Source: Progne subis subis (taxonomy: Eukaryota; Chordata; Aves; Passeriformes; Hirundinidae). From it: 64,000 nucleotides of DNA. The position numbers and the translations under genes are program-made. The notes below the pieces were generated by a model. The model did no database searches. It saw only the letters and a program-made list of their open reading frames with translations, and had not been told where the DNA came from. Numbering within the stretch: the first letter of the stretch is position 1; each line of letters starts with the position of its first letter. The DNA lies in the NCBI GenBank assembly GCA_022316685.1, contig JAKJHU010001576.1, forward strand, positions 1-64,000, read 5' to 3'. Below are positions 22,618-32,167 of the stretch, piece after piece.

Positions 22618-24761
22618 CTAATTTAAATGTCGGCTGCATTTAAAGCATGCCATTTCACTAGTTACTGTGGTATGGACGGCTGCTTGGATTGGGGCAAAAT
22701 GTTCCTCTTTTGCAACATGCCTGATCATGTCTGCGAGGTTGGACCCGGGTGGTAATGACCTTAAAATGTCCTTAGTGGCTGAATTGCATTGTTGGCGCAG
22801 GCACTCTGCTAACACAGGACCCTTTGCCTCTGAAGGGAGAGCTGAAGAGTCAAGTGATGCTTGGAGCCGATCTACAAATTGTGTAAAACTCTCACTCTCA
22901 CTTTGCTTTATTGTGGACCATGATGATGGTTTAGCAATGACCATGGAAGCAGAGCGGATGGCTTCCCTGGCAGCACGGATAGTTGTCATGACCTCGTGGG
23001 CCCGTAGGCCCTCGGCTTGTGCCTGGGGGGTGATCATGGTTGGGTCTGTGCCCATGAGCCGTTGCAGGCTGGAGCCGTGTAGAGGATGATCTGCACCAGT
23101 GACCAGAGCTAGTTGCTTTGCAAAATTATCCTCCCACTCTTGTTTAAAAACTATCATCCCTGCCCCATCAAAAATCAATATGCAGGTTTGCTTTATGTCA
23201 AATGGGAGCATGTCATCCCCTCCAAAAACACTATCAATGAGAGTAGAAAGCATAGCTGAATTGATCCCTCTGTCAGTTATTGCTTTAACAATTGCTTGTA
23301 CATCCTTAGGATTTACTGGTGAGTATGTTCTCTGGTTTCCACCTGCCCCCCCTAATCGGACTGGAAAAGCTAGTTTGGCCGATGGATTCCAATTGGCGCA
23401 TGCCATCTGTATCTTCTTCCAGTCTGTGAGGGCAGTTCGTTCTTTTTCTGACTTCCCCTCAACCCAAGTAGAAACATTCTTGTTACTGATTCTATATACT
23501 GTTACTTCCTCTTTGTCCCAGCCGGAGCCAGAGCTGGCAGCAGAGGACTGGCTGTCCCAGTCCCCTGAGATAGAGTCCGATTCAGAGCCGGAAGTCGACT
23601 GACTGGCTGCTTCCGGGCTCCGGAGCCTTTTGGTCGGGCTCTGACCCCGCCCCTTTCCCTCAGGGCTGGGCCGTCCCTTCCCTCTTGGCCCCGCCCCTTT
23701 CCCTCAGGGCTGGGCAGTCCCTTCCCTCTTGGCCCCGCCCCTTTCCCTCAGGGCTGGGCCGTCCCTTCCCTCTTGGCCCCGCCCCTTTCCCTCAGGGCTG
23801 GGCCGTCCCTTCCCTCTTGGCCCCGCCCCTTTCCCTCAGGGCTGGGCCGTTCCTTCCCTCTGGGCCCCGCCCCTTTCCCTCAGGGCTGAGCCGCCCCTTT
23901 CTCTTGAGCTCCCCCCGCCTCCTGTTGTGGGAGCTTCTCACCTTAGAAAAACATGCTTTTTGGCAAAGATTAGCTTCAGTTCCCCCTTCGAGTTCTCCCC
24001 CCTTTTTCTGCTCGCACGTGTCCGCGTTGCCAAACAAACTCTTCGTTTTCACTGGCGACGAGCCCACTATCTAAAAGACCTTCTTTGTTTTCTGTGTTAT
24101 AGCTATATCGCAAACATTCCTTATTTGATACAACTGCATTCCCGCTTTCCCCCATGGATTCAATGCCATCTTGTGGCACATACGGTGGAGGTCCCTCTCC
24201 CGCTTTTCCAGCTTTCCGAGCTTCTTCGGCTAGACCGTTATAAAATGACTGCACCTGCTTTTTTCCCTCAGCGAATGACCCTGAGCTTGGAGGCTTTGAA
24301 GCGAGCCCTTGCTCCTCCGAGCCTCTGCACTCGGCAGAACCAACCCCATCAACACTCTGAACATTATCACTAATTTTCAGACTACATTCTTTTACACTCT
24401 GAAAATTCTCAACAACAGTTCCCTCTGAGAAAGTTTGCATCGCTGCCACGATACCTAATTGGGGGGAAACCTTTAAACAATTTCGGGCAGCTTTCCAGGT
24501 CTCTTGCTCCTGCAGAGCCGTCTGTAAAGCTTCCACGACCCTCCCCCATGCCTTAAGATTTTTTCCTGAGCCAGAAGACATTGTGTCTTCAGTAAGAGCC
24601 TTAGTACATTGACCCCAAATATCTGGGTGGAGGATATCCACCGGCCTATCAATGATATTAAGTTGCAAAAGCCTCATCACTGCGAGGGTAAAATCTTTTG
24701 CTTTACAATCAATTCCCCACTGCTTATGAATCTGAGAAACGACCTTCACGAGGGCTTCCAT
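22618..24761 (-). pseudogene. gag: Class II ERV gag of the gag-env element
   Basis: Matrix and linker run from ATG at 24761 to a stop at 23976 and include PPPY (late-domain type). The capsid frame (23406-22618) has the MHR (SESFTQFVDRLQASLD) and C-terminal domain to SLPPGSNLADMIRHVAKEE. It enters the first zinc knuckle (CFKC) and stops at TAG (22618-22620). The sequence then continues in the same frame into env. Matrix and capsid frames differ, and a 44-bp repeat array lies between them. The pro and pol regions are absent. Confidence 0.85.
23651..23914 (+). repeat. Six tandem 44-bp GC-box repeats inside gag
   Basis: The TTT landmark recurs at 23654, 23698, 23742, 23786, 23830 and 23874, an exact 44-bp period. 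Each unit holds CCCCGCCCC (Sp1-type GC box) and 'ccctcagggctggg'. On the gag strand each unit carries a TGA. Because 44 is not a multiple of 3, no gag-strand frame can cross three consecutive units. The plus strand has no stop in the unit, which makes long meaningless frames there. Confidence 0.92.
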
Positions 24762-24856
24762 CCTCCTCACGGGTCCTGGGCATCCCTCCCGCCGAGCTGG
24801 CCCCGCCGCTCAGCCGTCGTTCACCCGTCCAGGTGACTCCCGATCTCCTGGGTGAC

Positions 24857-24875
24857 TCCCGGGGTTTCGGCACCA
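24857..24875 (-). other. tRNA-Phe-type primer binding site
   Basis: The minus strand reads TGGTGCCGAAACCCCGGGA two bases after the 5' LTR. It matches the tRNA-Phe-type PBS with one extra C. Confidence 0.8.
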
Positions 24876-24877
24876 CT

Positions 24878-25171
24878 TGCTGCCTCCGCTGAGGCGTAGC
24901 GACCTGGTTCCAGGAAAAACACGGCAGCCACACCCAGGCTGCTCGGTCCATCAGCTCACAGACACCAGTGTGGTGGACGGCAAATGGCGTTTATTAACTG
25001 GTTACATGGAGTTATAAGACCTCTGTTTGCTACATCACATCCGTCTGCTTACGTTACAAGTTAGGTGTTGCTTACCTTATCAGGGACACTAAACAACTAA
25101 GTGTTGAGGGAGGGGTTCTGTCTACCCGTACAATGCGATATCTTCCGACCGCCTGTCCCTAATCTCCCACA
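24878..25171 (-). repeat. 5' LTR of the gag-env element
   Basis: 294 bp, pairs with 20983-21275. The outer edge at 25171/25172 coincides exactly with the start of the 4-kb segmental duplication. The flanks of the two LTRs show no shared short target duplication. Confidence 0.92.
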
Positions 25172-25249
25172 GGGCAGGGAGAGGAAAACAATGGACCCTT
25201 GATTATAAGAGTCCCTGCAGTGCCAGAATGACCTCCTTGGTTCCACACA

Positions 25250-25755
25250 TCAGTAGGGGGAAGCTTTCATAGCCAGGGACTAAAGAGCCCCTCCCAGCAA
25301 TTGGGAATTCCTGCTGGTACGTCCAACTTTGCAGGCAATGAGATGGGCAAAAAACCCAGGAAAACTACGCAAGAAATCAGTAACACATACTATAATATAC
25401 AGAGCAGGTATTTGTTTATCCAGTGCTAGGAGTGAGGGGGATATCTCCACCACAAACTCACTTGTTTGTTCCTCACACAGTACTAGGTTTTATACGTTTG
25501 TTTTGGTTTTATTTATATTCTCATTATATTTTCCTAACCTTCTTGTTGTAACTTATTCTATAATCAAATGATTATGCAAACCCATCTAGTACATGCAGGG
25601 TCTCTGCACGCAGTGCACGTCACCCTCCTGGTGGTTGTTTTGATGAAGGCTCAGAAAACTTCCTGGGGCTTGAACTTATTACCCCTGCTTCCTGCAAATG
25701 CTCTCTAAGATTGCCTGCTCAAATGGCCAGGGGTCAGCTGTTTGCAGTTACCTTG
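25250..25755 (-). repeat. Possible LTR-like unit
   Basis: The minus strand has TATAAAA at 25493-25487 and, in the duplicate, AATAAATA about 80 bp downstream. The region around 25240-25340 is also similar to 27570-27670. Ends not defined. Confidence 0.35.
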
Positions 25756-26600
25756 TGTCATGGTTGGACACTTGCCCACTGCCAGGCACCCACAAGAGTC
25801 CTTCACTCACGCTCCACGGCCACAGCTGGGCAGAGAAGGAAAAAAATATTAAAGAATACTTCATGAGTGAGCTAAGGATGGGCAGAAATATTTAAATTGG
25901 AACAAAGGCTCAACTTAAGTTGCAAAGTGAATTTTAATACTAATAGAATCAGAGGACGGTATTGAGAAATAAAATACGCCATTAAATACCTTCTTGCCCC
26001 CCAGCCGCTCCTTCCTTCCCACTGACAGCACAGGGAGACAGGGCCTGGGAGTTTTGGTCAGTTCATCATCGAGATTTTCTTCTGCTGCTCTGGGAGAGGA
26101 GCCCTTCTCCCATGTGGCCATGGAGTCCCTCCCACTGGATACAGTTCTCCATGAACTGCCCCAGCGTGGGTCCACTCTCACGAGCAGCAGCCCTACCGCA
26201 CCTGCTGCAATGTGAGTCCCTCCCACGGGCACACAGTCCTCCCAAACTGCTGCAGCATGGGGCTCTCCTCCCACGGGGTGCAGTCCTGCAAGGACAGGCT
26301 GCTCCAGCCTGGAAGCAGGGCCCCCTCTCTCCACCGGGTCTCCCACTGGATCACAGCCTCATCCAGGCATCCACCCGCTCTGGGATGGGCACCTCCCCAG
26401 GGGCTGTGGGTGGATCTCTGCATCCCCATGGATCCCCATGGGCTGAGAGTGGATCTCTGCATCCCCATGGACCCCCTTGGGCTGAGAGTGGATCTCTGCA
26501 TCTCCATGGATCCCCATGGGCTGAGAGTGGATCTCTGCATCCCCCATGGATACCTGTGGTGCCCCTGCTGCCAAAAACCAGGCCGTGCCAAACCAATACA
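25756..26600 (-). repeat. Solo LTR, family 1
   Basis: 845 bp. Minus-strand TGTATTGGTTTGG at 26600 to AACCATGACA at 25756. Flanks are ccttg and gcttg, a 5-bp target duplication with one mismatch. The same insertion is present in the duplicate copy, so it predates the segmental duplication. Confidence 0.75.
26411..26549 (+). repeat. 39-bp VNTR, 3 full units plus a partial
   Basis: Unit starts 'tggatctctgcatcccc' at 26411, 26450, 26489 and 26528. It lies inside the solo LTR. The duplicate has six full units. Confidence 0.95.
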
Positions 26601-27059
26601 GCTTGTTCTGTGAAATTTGCTGATTTCTGAAAAGAGCTTCATTCACATTCCTTGTTACAAGGGAACTATTTCTTTCTGCACAGCTACAGCTTTTTGCACA
26701 GTTCAAGCATTATCTTGTTGCCTCGGCATCAGGGCCCATCAGGCTGAGGCTGACCTGTCCTTTCTCCAAGCTGCAAACAGAACCTGCCCCCAGCCAGTGC
26801 CCTGCAAACAGGCAGGGTTCTGTACGGCCAGGGAGAGTGCACACAGATTTGGGGTCTGTGAGTGCTGGCAGGGAGAGATCAGGCACAGGGAAACATCTGC
26901 AGGGGGAAAATCTCCAGGAAGCAGAGAGAGTCCCTGTCCCTGAGCCCCATGGCCTCCAGTCCCTGCTGCAGGGCCAGACCTGACTCTGCTGCTCTCTGGG
27001 GCTGGGACAGGGGCAGGGAGAGTCTGGACTCTGCAGTGCCAGCCAGAGGAAAACAATGG

Positions 27060-27340
27060 ACCTTTGGTTATACAGGTCCCTGCAGTGTCACAATGGTCTC
27101 CATGGTTCCATGAGGCCATAAAGAGTCAAAATGGCTGCTTGATTCCCTGGGGTCACGCAATGTAACAATTTCATCCTGGTTCCATGAGACCACAAAGCGT
27201 CACTTTGGTCCTCTTGGTTTCATGAGGTCCTGCAGTGCCACAATGGCCCCTCGGTTCTAAGAGGTCCTGCAATGGCAGAGAGGTGTCCTTGGTGACAGAG
27301 TGACACAAGTGACCCTTGGTCACACCAGGCCCCGCAGTGT
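27060..27340 (+). repeat. Short satellite A stretch
   Basis: About seven degenerate units ('ccctgcagtgtcacaatggt'). Also present at 41507-41790 in the duplicate. Confidence 0.8.
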
Positions 27341-29203
27341 CCCACGGCACCTTTGGTTCTGTGGGGCCGCAGCGTCTGTTCTGCTGGTGAGCAGGGTCAG
27401 CACCAAAGACACAGACACAAAGTTCAGGAATTCTGTGACTTATTATAATGCAAAACTGCAAAGAATCAGCAAAGGAGAAGCTCAGCAATGCACCCAATCA
27501 TCACTACCAAAGATTGCCTGCAGTGATTAAGAAAGAGACAGCACCAGGTCCCCTCAGACTTTCCCATCACCCACATCCACACATCAGCTGGGGGAAGCTG
27601 TCCCAGCCAAGGACTGCAGAGCCACTCCTGGACACTGGGAATTCCTGCAGGTGCCTCCAGCCCCAGGTGAGGCTCCAACCTGGCTGTGAGAGGGCCCAGC
27701 TCTGACAGTGCTGAATAAACAAACTGACAGCACTTCTAGTGCAGGAACATCTGCTTTCATTCTCCTCTGGGGTTTCACCCAAAGCCTGGCCAGGGCTCAA
27801 GGAGGAACCAAGGAAGTTGACTTGGATCCGAATCTCCCAGACAAGGCCAAATGTTGGATTTCATGGCCTTGTCCAGTTTCTAAACACAGAAATGTCAATC
27901 CATGTTTTACTAGTGAGTGGATACATCTATCACAGCTCTAATGACCATGCATATTTCGTTAATGAGCAGATACAGAGATAACCTTTGGTTGGAAGGTTCA
28001 TCCAGAGGTCTCTTTTGGCTCAGGGCCTGTTGTCCAGGCCTCACTCAGGGCCTGTTGTCCAGGCCTTGGAACTTGAGGGACGTGGTTTAGTGCTGGGCTT
28101 GACACTGCTGGGTGAGCGGCCGGACTCCATGAGCTCAGAGGTCTTTCCCAACAGAAAGGATTCCATAATTCCAGGTTTCCATCTGGTGCATTCAGCCAGG
28201 TCCATCTTAGCAGCATTGCTTTGCTCAAAACATTTCCTCTTGCTCAGCTCTTGAGACCTAAGGCTTCAGCTCCTTCAGCTCCTGATGCTGAGCTGCTCAT
28301 GCTGAACGATACAACTCACAGAGAAGAATACAGTTCATGCAATTCCGTCTGGGACTGAGAGGGGAGGCTGTGAAAACAGGAGCATTGTTTGGTGTGGCCT
28401 CCTCTCTGCCCTTCACGCCTTTCAGCGCTTTGAAGCAGCCAAGAGCTTTCTCCAAGAGTGCAATGAAGCGGCTGTTCCTGCTCCCAGGTCTGGCTCTTCC
28501 CAGTCTCTGACCTTGCCTGCTTTTGTCCCTCTTGCTGTGCCCTCTGTGCCCCCTGTGCTCGGTGGCTGCTGCCCAGCACTGTGGAACTGGCACAGATCCA
28601 GGGGTCGAGACCCTCCTTTCTCTGCCCTTGGAGCTGCCTGCTCACAGCAGCCTTTTCCATCTGGAAGCTGCACGTGGAGAGGGAGTCCCCACCTCTGTTC
28701 CTTGCACAACCCCCAGGAGCCCAGGGCTGCCATCTCAAGTCCCTGCTGGCCCTGAGGGCTCCCAGGTGCCTCAGGCTGCTGTGACACCAGTGCACACGGG
28801 AGGGAAGAGTGGCAGGGGCTGTGCTGAAAGTCAGCTCCATGTGCTGCTGCTGCTGCTGCAGTGGGGGTCATTTGTGCAGCCGTGCCCCAGAGTGAGGGAT
28901 CAGATCCAGGCACTGCTGCTGCTCCCTGGGGATCAGCCACCATTTGCTTGTTGCTGTCAGGGCCAGCAGAAGCGGTGGCTGGAGCAGCGGGTGCTGACAG
29001 TGCCCCAAGGCCCGGGGCTGGAGGGGTCCCTGGGCTGGGGCTGGCAGGGAGCTGCCCCTTGTTCTCCCTCTGCCTCCCGCAGAGCTGGGCTGGGCACAAG
29101 TGGGGCAGCACAGCAAACAGGGAGCCTGCCAGTCTCTTCCAGCCCTGTCTGCTCACAGTTTGGGCCTTGGAGCTTCAGGTGGACAAAGGCAGCTGTGGAG
29201 AGA
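27341..29203. other. GC-rich duplicated sequence, no gene supported
   Basis: Frames of about 240 codons occur on both strands here and in the duplicate, overlap each other and show no domain. AATAAA occurs at about 27713. A short (CTG)n run lies at 28845-28860. Confidence 0.55.
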
Positions 29204-29564
29204 TTGTCTGAGGCATGGCTGCAAAGTAAAGGCCATGCTGCAAAGTAAAGGCCATGAGAAGACCTGACTTGTTAAGGTTTAGCAGAGAACATGCAGGACG
29301 ACGTGACAAACAGCACGGATACTGTGTCCTTGTACAGAGAAGTTTCAGAATAACAAGGATGTTGATCAGCAGAAATCATGTAGCTGTAACTACAAGGCTA
29401 ACTGCAAAAAGAATATGCATTGTGAAATAGCGAACCAATTAGGAGCTACAATTTTGTAATATGCATGAACTAATTAACTGCACTATATCTGTACGCGAGC
29501 ACGTTAATAAATCTGAGACTTGTTGATCATGATAGCATGAGGCTTGTCTCCCGTTCTTCCACAA
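29204..29564 (+). repeat. 5' LTR of the 29-34 kb ERV
   Basis: 361 bp, TGTGGAGAG to CTTCCACA, AATAAA at 29506. The 5' edge is set by the point where homology to the duplicate copy (43645) stops. Two bases separate it from the PBS. No 3' LTR exists in the window. Confidence 0.85.
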
Positions 29565-29566
29565 AT

Positions 29567-29587
29567 GGTGACCCTGACGACGTGATA
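29567..29587 (+). other. tRNA-Trp-type PBS with a 3-base insertion
   Basis: TGGTGACCC and CGACGTGAT match a tRNA-Trp-type site on both sides of an extra TGA. Confidence 0.75.
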
Positions 29588-29743
29588 CCATGGTGAGAAG
29601 CAACGTAGGGTTCGGGTCCTGCAAGCAGAGGGACGGCTACAGAGCATTACCAGAGAGCTCCGTGCCCTAAGCGACCACAGAGGTGGGCTTAGCCGATACG
29701 TGCTGCCGAGACCTGGAGAGGCTGCAACAGCGCTGACGTGAGT

Positions 29744-31492
29744 ATGGATAGGCAAGCAGCATATGATTTATTTACAGCATTTCTGCAAAAGCAGCAGGTT
29801 ATAGGGATAGATTTAAGTAAAGAACTACCAGACTTTTTAAAGTTCGCTTACTCTCAAGGTTTCTTTATTAACCCTCATACTGTCCATGAATTGTCTGAAT
29901 GGAGACGGTTCGGGGATAAGCTGTGGGAACTCACGTTAGATGATGATAAGGCGGCGAAAAAGATGAGTAAACTTTGGAGGGTAGTTCACAACGAGTTACT
30001 TTTGTATCAGGCAGAGAAAAGGGCAGCACGGGAAGTAGTTACGGCTCAGGAAAAGAATCAAAAATATGATCCCCAGTGGGGCACTAGTACCCCTAATCCC
30101 CCCGTATTCACGACAGTTCATTTGCCAGCTGCAGCACCCGTTTCACCTTCAGCTCCTCCAGTAGCAGAAGAGCCTGTCTGGGAGATGAGTAATAAGGGGG
30201 GGCCTCCTTACAGCCCTGAGAACAGTGTCCCTATCCCTCAGTCGGCCAGCTCCCCAAGCAGCCAAGAGCCTATCCCTGGGGCAGAGTCTGACCTTGCGGG
30301 GGCCATGGCAAGGGAGCGCCGGGAGGTTTGGGCAGCCCTAGCACGGCAAGGTGCCGAACAGGGTGATCAGGACATATTAGAGGCAGCCTCCGGGTGTCTT
30401 GCATTCCCGGTTACTTTTGCCCCTAATCCTGCTGGGGGGGGACTGCAAGCCACAGTAACAGTTTTAGATTGGAAAATGCTAGCACAATTGCGCTCCACTG
30501 TGGGGCAATATGGGGTCACTAGTGAGCCCACAAAGCAGATGCTTGAATACCTTTTCAATGCCCATGTTTTGCTACCATCAGATATTAAGGGGATTGCTAG
30601 GCTCATTTTTACGCAACATCAACACCTTTTGTTTAATGCACATTGGCAGGCTGAAGCTCAAGCCTCAGTCGCCATACAAAGAGGACAAGGAGATCAATTA
30701 CAGGGCCTCACATTAGATGAGTTGTTGGGATTAGGACCGTTTCAACAGATGGAGGCACAGGCACTCATGGGGCCAGATAAATGCCGTGAGGCAATGAGAG
30801 TAGCCAAAAGAGCTATTGAAAAAGTCAAGGCACCTGGAGGTATACCTATTTACATGGGAATAAAACAGGGTCGAGAAGAAGCATTAGGTCCCTTTGTTGA
30901 TAAAATTGCTGAGGCTATAGATAAAGCCGGCGTCCAGGACTTTATGAAGGGAGCTTTGTTAAAGCAGTGTGTTCTCCAGAACTGTAATTCCCCTACTAGA
31001 TCAATAATAACCACTATGGCAGGAGACTGGACAATAGCAGACTTATTAGAAAAAGCAGCAACTGTGCCATCAGGGTCGCAGGCATTTTTAGTGGAAGCAA
31101 TTAAGCAGTTAGGATTGGGACTACAGGAACAGGCAAAGACGTCACAGACACAGGTGTTAGCAGCTCTTGCGCCTCTCCAAGCAGCAACGGCAAGCACCGG
31201 CCCTCGTCCCTCACCACCTGGTGGACGCATGAAATGTTTTCGCTGTGGTAATAGCGAGCATATACGCCGAGAATGTCAGGCGGCCGGAGTCTGGTGTGCA
31301 AAATGCCGCTCTGACTCACATAATACCACTGCCTGTCGCCGGAGATCGGGAAACTTCCGGAGCAGCGCGAACAGCGGCCGCGCAGGGACACAAATAGCAG
31401 CTGCAATGCCACCAGCGCCATCCACAGCATCAGCCAACAACTACAACCAGCCACCAGCGGGAGCCTCGGCATGGACGTGGCAGCCGCAGTAG
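29744..31492 (+). CDS. gag: ERV Gag polyprotein, intact frame
   Basis: Class II Gag of 582 residues from ATG at 29744 (an earlier in-frame GTG at 29738 is less likely) to TAG. Matrix at about 1-100. A Pro-rich linker includes GPPYSPE. Capsid starts at about residue 210 and holds the MHR (IKQGREEALGPFVDKIAEAI) near residue 380. Two zinc knuckles lie near 495-530: CFRCGNSEHIRREC and CAKCRSDSHNTTAC. No internal stop. The last part carries a -1 slippery site leading to pro. Gag forms the particle; with 5' LTR and PBS kept, it is the best-preserved retroviral gene here. It is an endogenous copy in a truncated provirus. Confidence 0.93.
   Translation: MDRQAAYDLFTAFLQKQQVIGIDLSKELPDFLKFAYSQGFFINPHTVHELSEWRRFGDKLWELTLDDDKAAKKMSKLWRVVHNELLLYQAEKRAAREVVTAQEKNQKYDPQWGTSTPNPPVFTTVHLPAAAPVSPSAPPVAEEPVWEMSNKGGPPYSPENSVPIPQSASSPSSQEPIPGAESDLAGAMARERREVWAALARQGAEQGDQDILEAASGCLAFPVTFAPNPAGGGLQATVTVLDWKMLAQLRSTVGQYGVTSEPTKQMLEYLFNAHVLLPSDIKGIARLIFTQHQHLLFNAHWQAEAQASVAIQRGQGDQLQGLTLDELLGLGPFQQMEAQALMGPDKCREAMRVAKRAIEKVKAPGGIPIYMGIKQGREEALGPFVDKIAEAIDKAGVQDFMKGALLKQCVLQNCNSPTRSIITTMAGDWTIADLLEKAATVPSGSQAFLVEAIKQLGLGLQEQAKTSQTQVLAALAPLQAATASTGPRPSPPGGRMKCFRCGNSEHIRRECQAAGVWCAKCRSDSHNTTACRRRSGNFRSSANSGRAGTQIAAAMPPAPSTASANNYNQPPAGASAWTWQPQ
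31348..31354 (+). other. Gag-pro -1 frameshift site GGGAAAC
   Basis: It lies in the X-XXY-YYZ register of the gag frame (codons GGA AAC), and the -1 frame is open from 31324 to 32001. It is a canonical class II retroviral slippery heptamer. GC-rich sequence able to fold follows within ten bases (to about 31385). Confidence 0.75.
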
Positions 31493-32155
31493 ATGTCACC
31501 ATAATGACTACACACCCGCATAAGATTCCAACTGGATTTAAGGGACCCATCATGATTAATGGAAGAGCAGTGGGAGGACTTTTGCTAGGTCGCTCTTCAA
31601 CCACGATGATGGGACTATTTGTGTTACCTGGTGTCATTGATGCGGACTATTGTGGGGAAGTTATGATTATGGCCTATACCCAATACCCTCCGCTGAAATT
31701 CACTAAGGGACAAAGGTTGGCACAGTTAATACCGCTTCCTCAGATGGCCAAGGAGATTACACCGCTGCAACAAAAAGCAAGGGGTCAAAAAGGTTTTGGC
31801 TCCACGGGAGGGCTAGTGCTAATGACTGTGGATTTATCGGATCGCCCTAAGAAGAAAGTGGAACTTCGACTTAATAATCAAAGTATAACCCTTGTTGGAT
31901 TACTGGACACTGGGGCAGACTCCTGTATTATTGCTCCACAAGAATGGCCCAAGGACTGGCCATTACAGGCCTCTGCCACCACGGTGACTGGGGTCGGGGG
32001 ATGACCCTTGCGAGCTGAACACCCGTGGTTACTGTGATTCTCGAAGGGAAGCAGGCGCAAGTGTCTTTTTCCAGTACATTGCTGCCACCTACTGTTCAAT
32101 GCCTGATTGGCCGAGACGTCCTGGCTCAACTCGGTGTCGTTCTCACGAATGAACA

Positions 32156-32162
32156 CCCTTTG
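32156..32162 (+). other. Possible pro-pol -1 frameshift site CCCTTTG
   Basis: In register with the protease tail frame, two codons before its stop. The -1 frame is the pol frame, open from 32153. The Z base G is not the commonest, so this is tentative. Confidence 0.4.
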
Positions 32163-32167
32163 GGATA

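Larger units (their letters stand above)
25172..29205. repeat. Segmental duplication, copy 1
   Basis: Collinear with 39516-43645 over about 4 kb, with scattered substitutions and small indels; by eye well above 90% identical. It includes a solo LTR, a VNTR, a short satellite A stretch and GC-rich sequence. Its right end is interrupted by the LTR at 29204. Confidence 0.93.
31324..32166 (+). pseudogene. pro: ERV pro: dUTPase plus aspartic protease, broken
   Basis: The frame is open from 31324, -1 relative to gag. GSLGMDVAAAVD fits dUTPase motif 1, VLPGVIDADYCGEV motif 3, and RGQKGFGSTGG motif 5. The protease follows with LLDTGADSCII (active site DTGA intact) and a flap-like GVGG. A TGA at 32002 then ends the frame. 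The protease C-terminal part (IGRDVLAQLG) is found in a different frame and ends at TAA 32166. So the protease carries one nonsense codon and one frame change. Confidence 0.88.

Noticed and set aside
23685..24373. Long plus-strand frames over the 44-bp repeats
   Set aside because: The repeat unit has no stop codon in any plus frame, so length is meaningless; real coding is gag on the minus strand.
28422..29248. Matching ~240-codon frames in both segmental duplicates (28.4-29.2 and 42.9-43.8 kb)
   Set aside because: Conservation is explained by recent duplication; frames occur on both strands and carry no domain.
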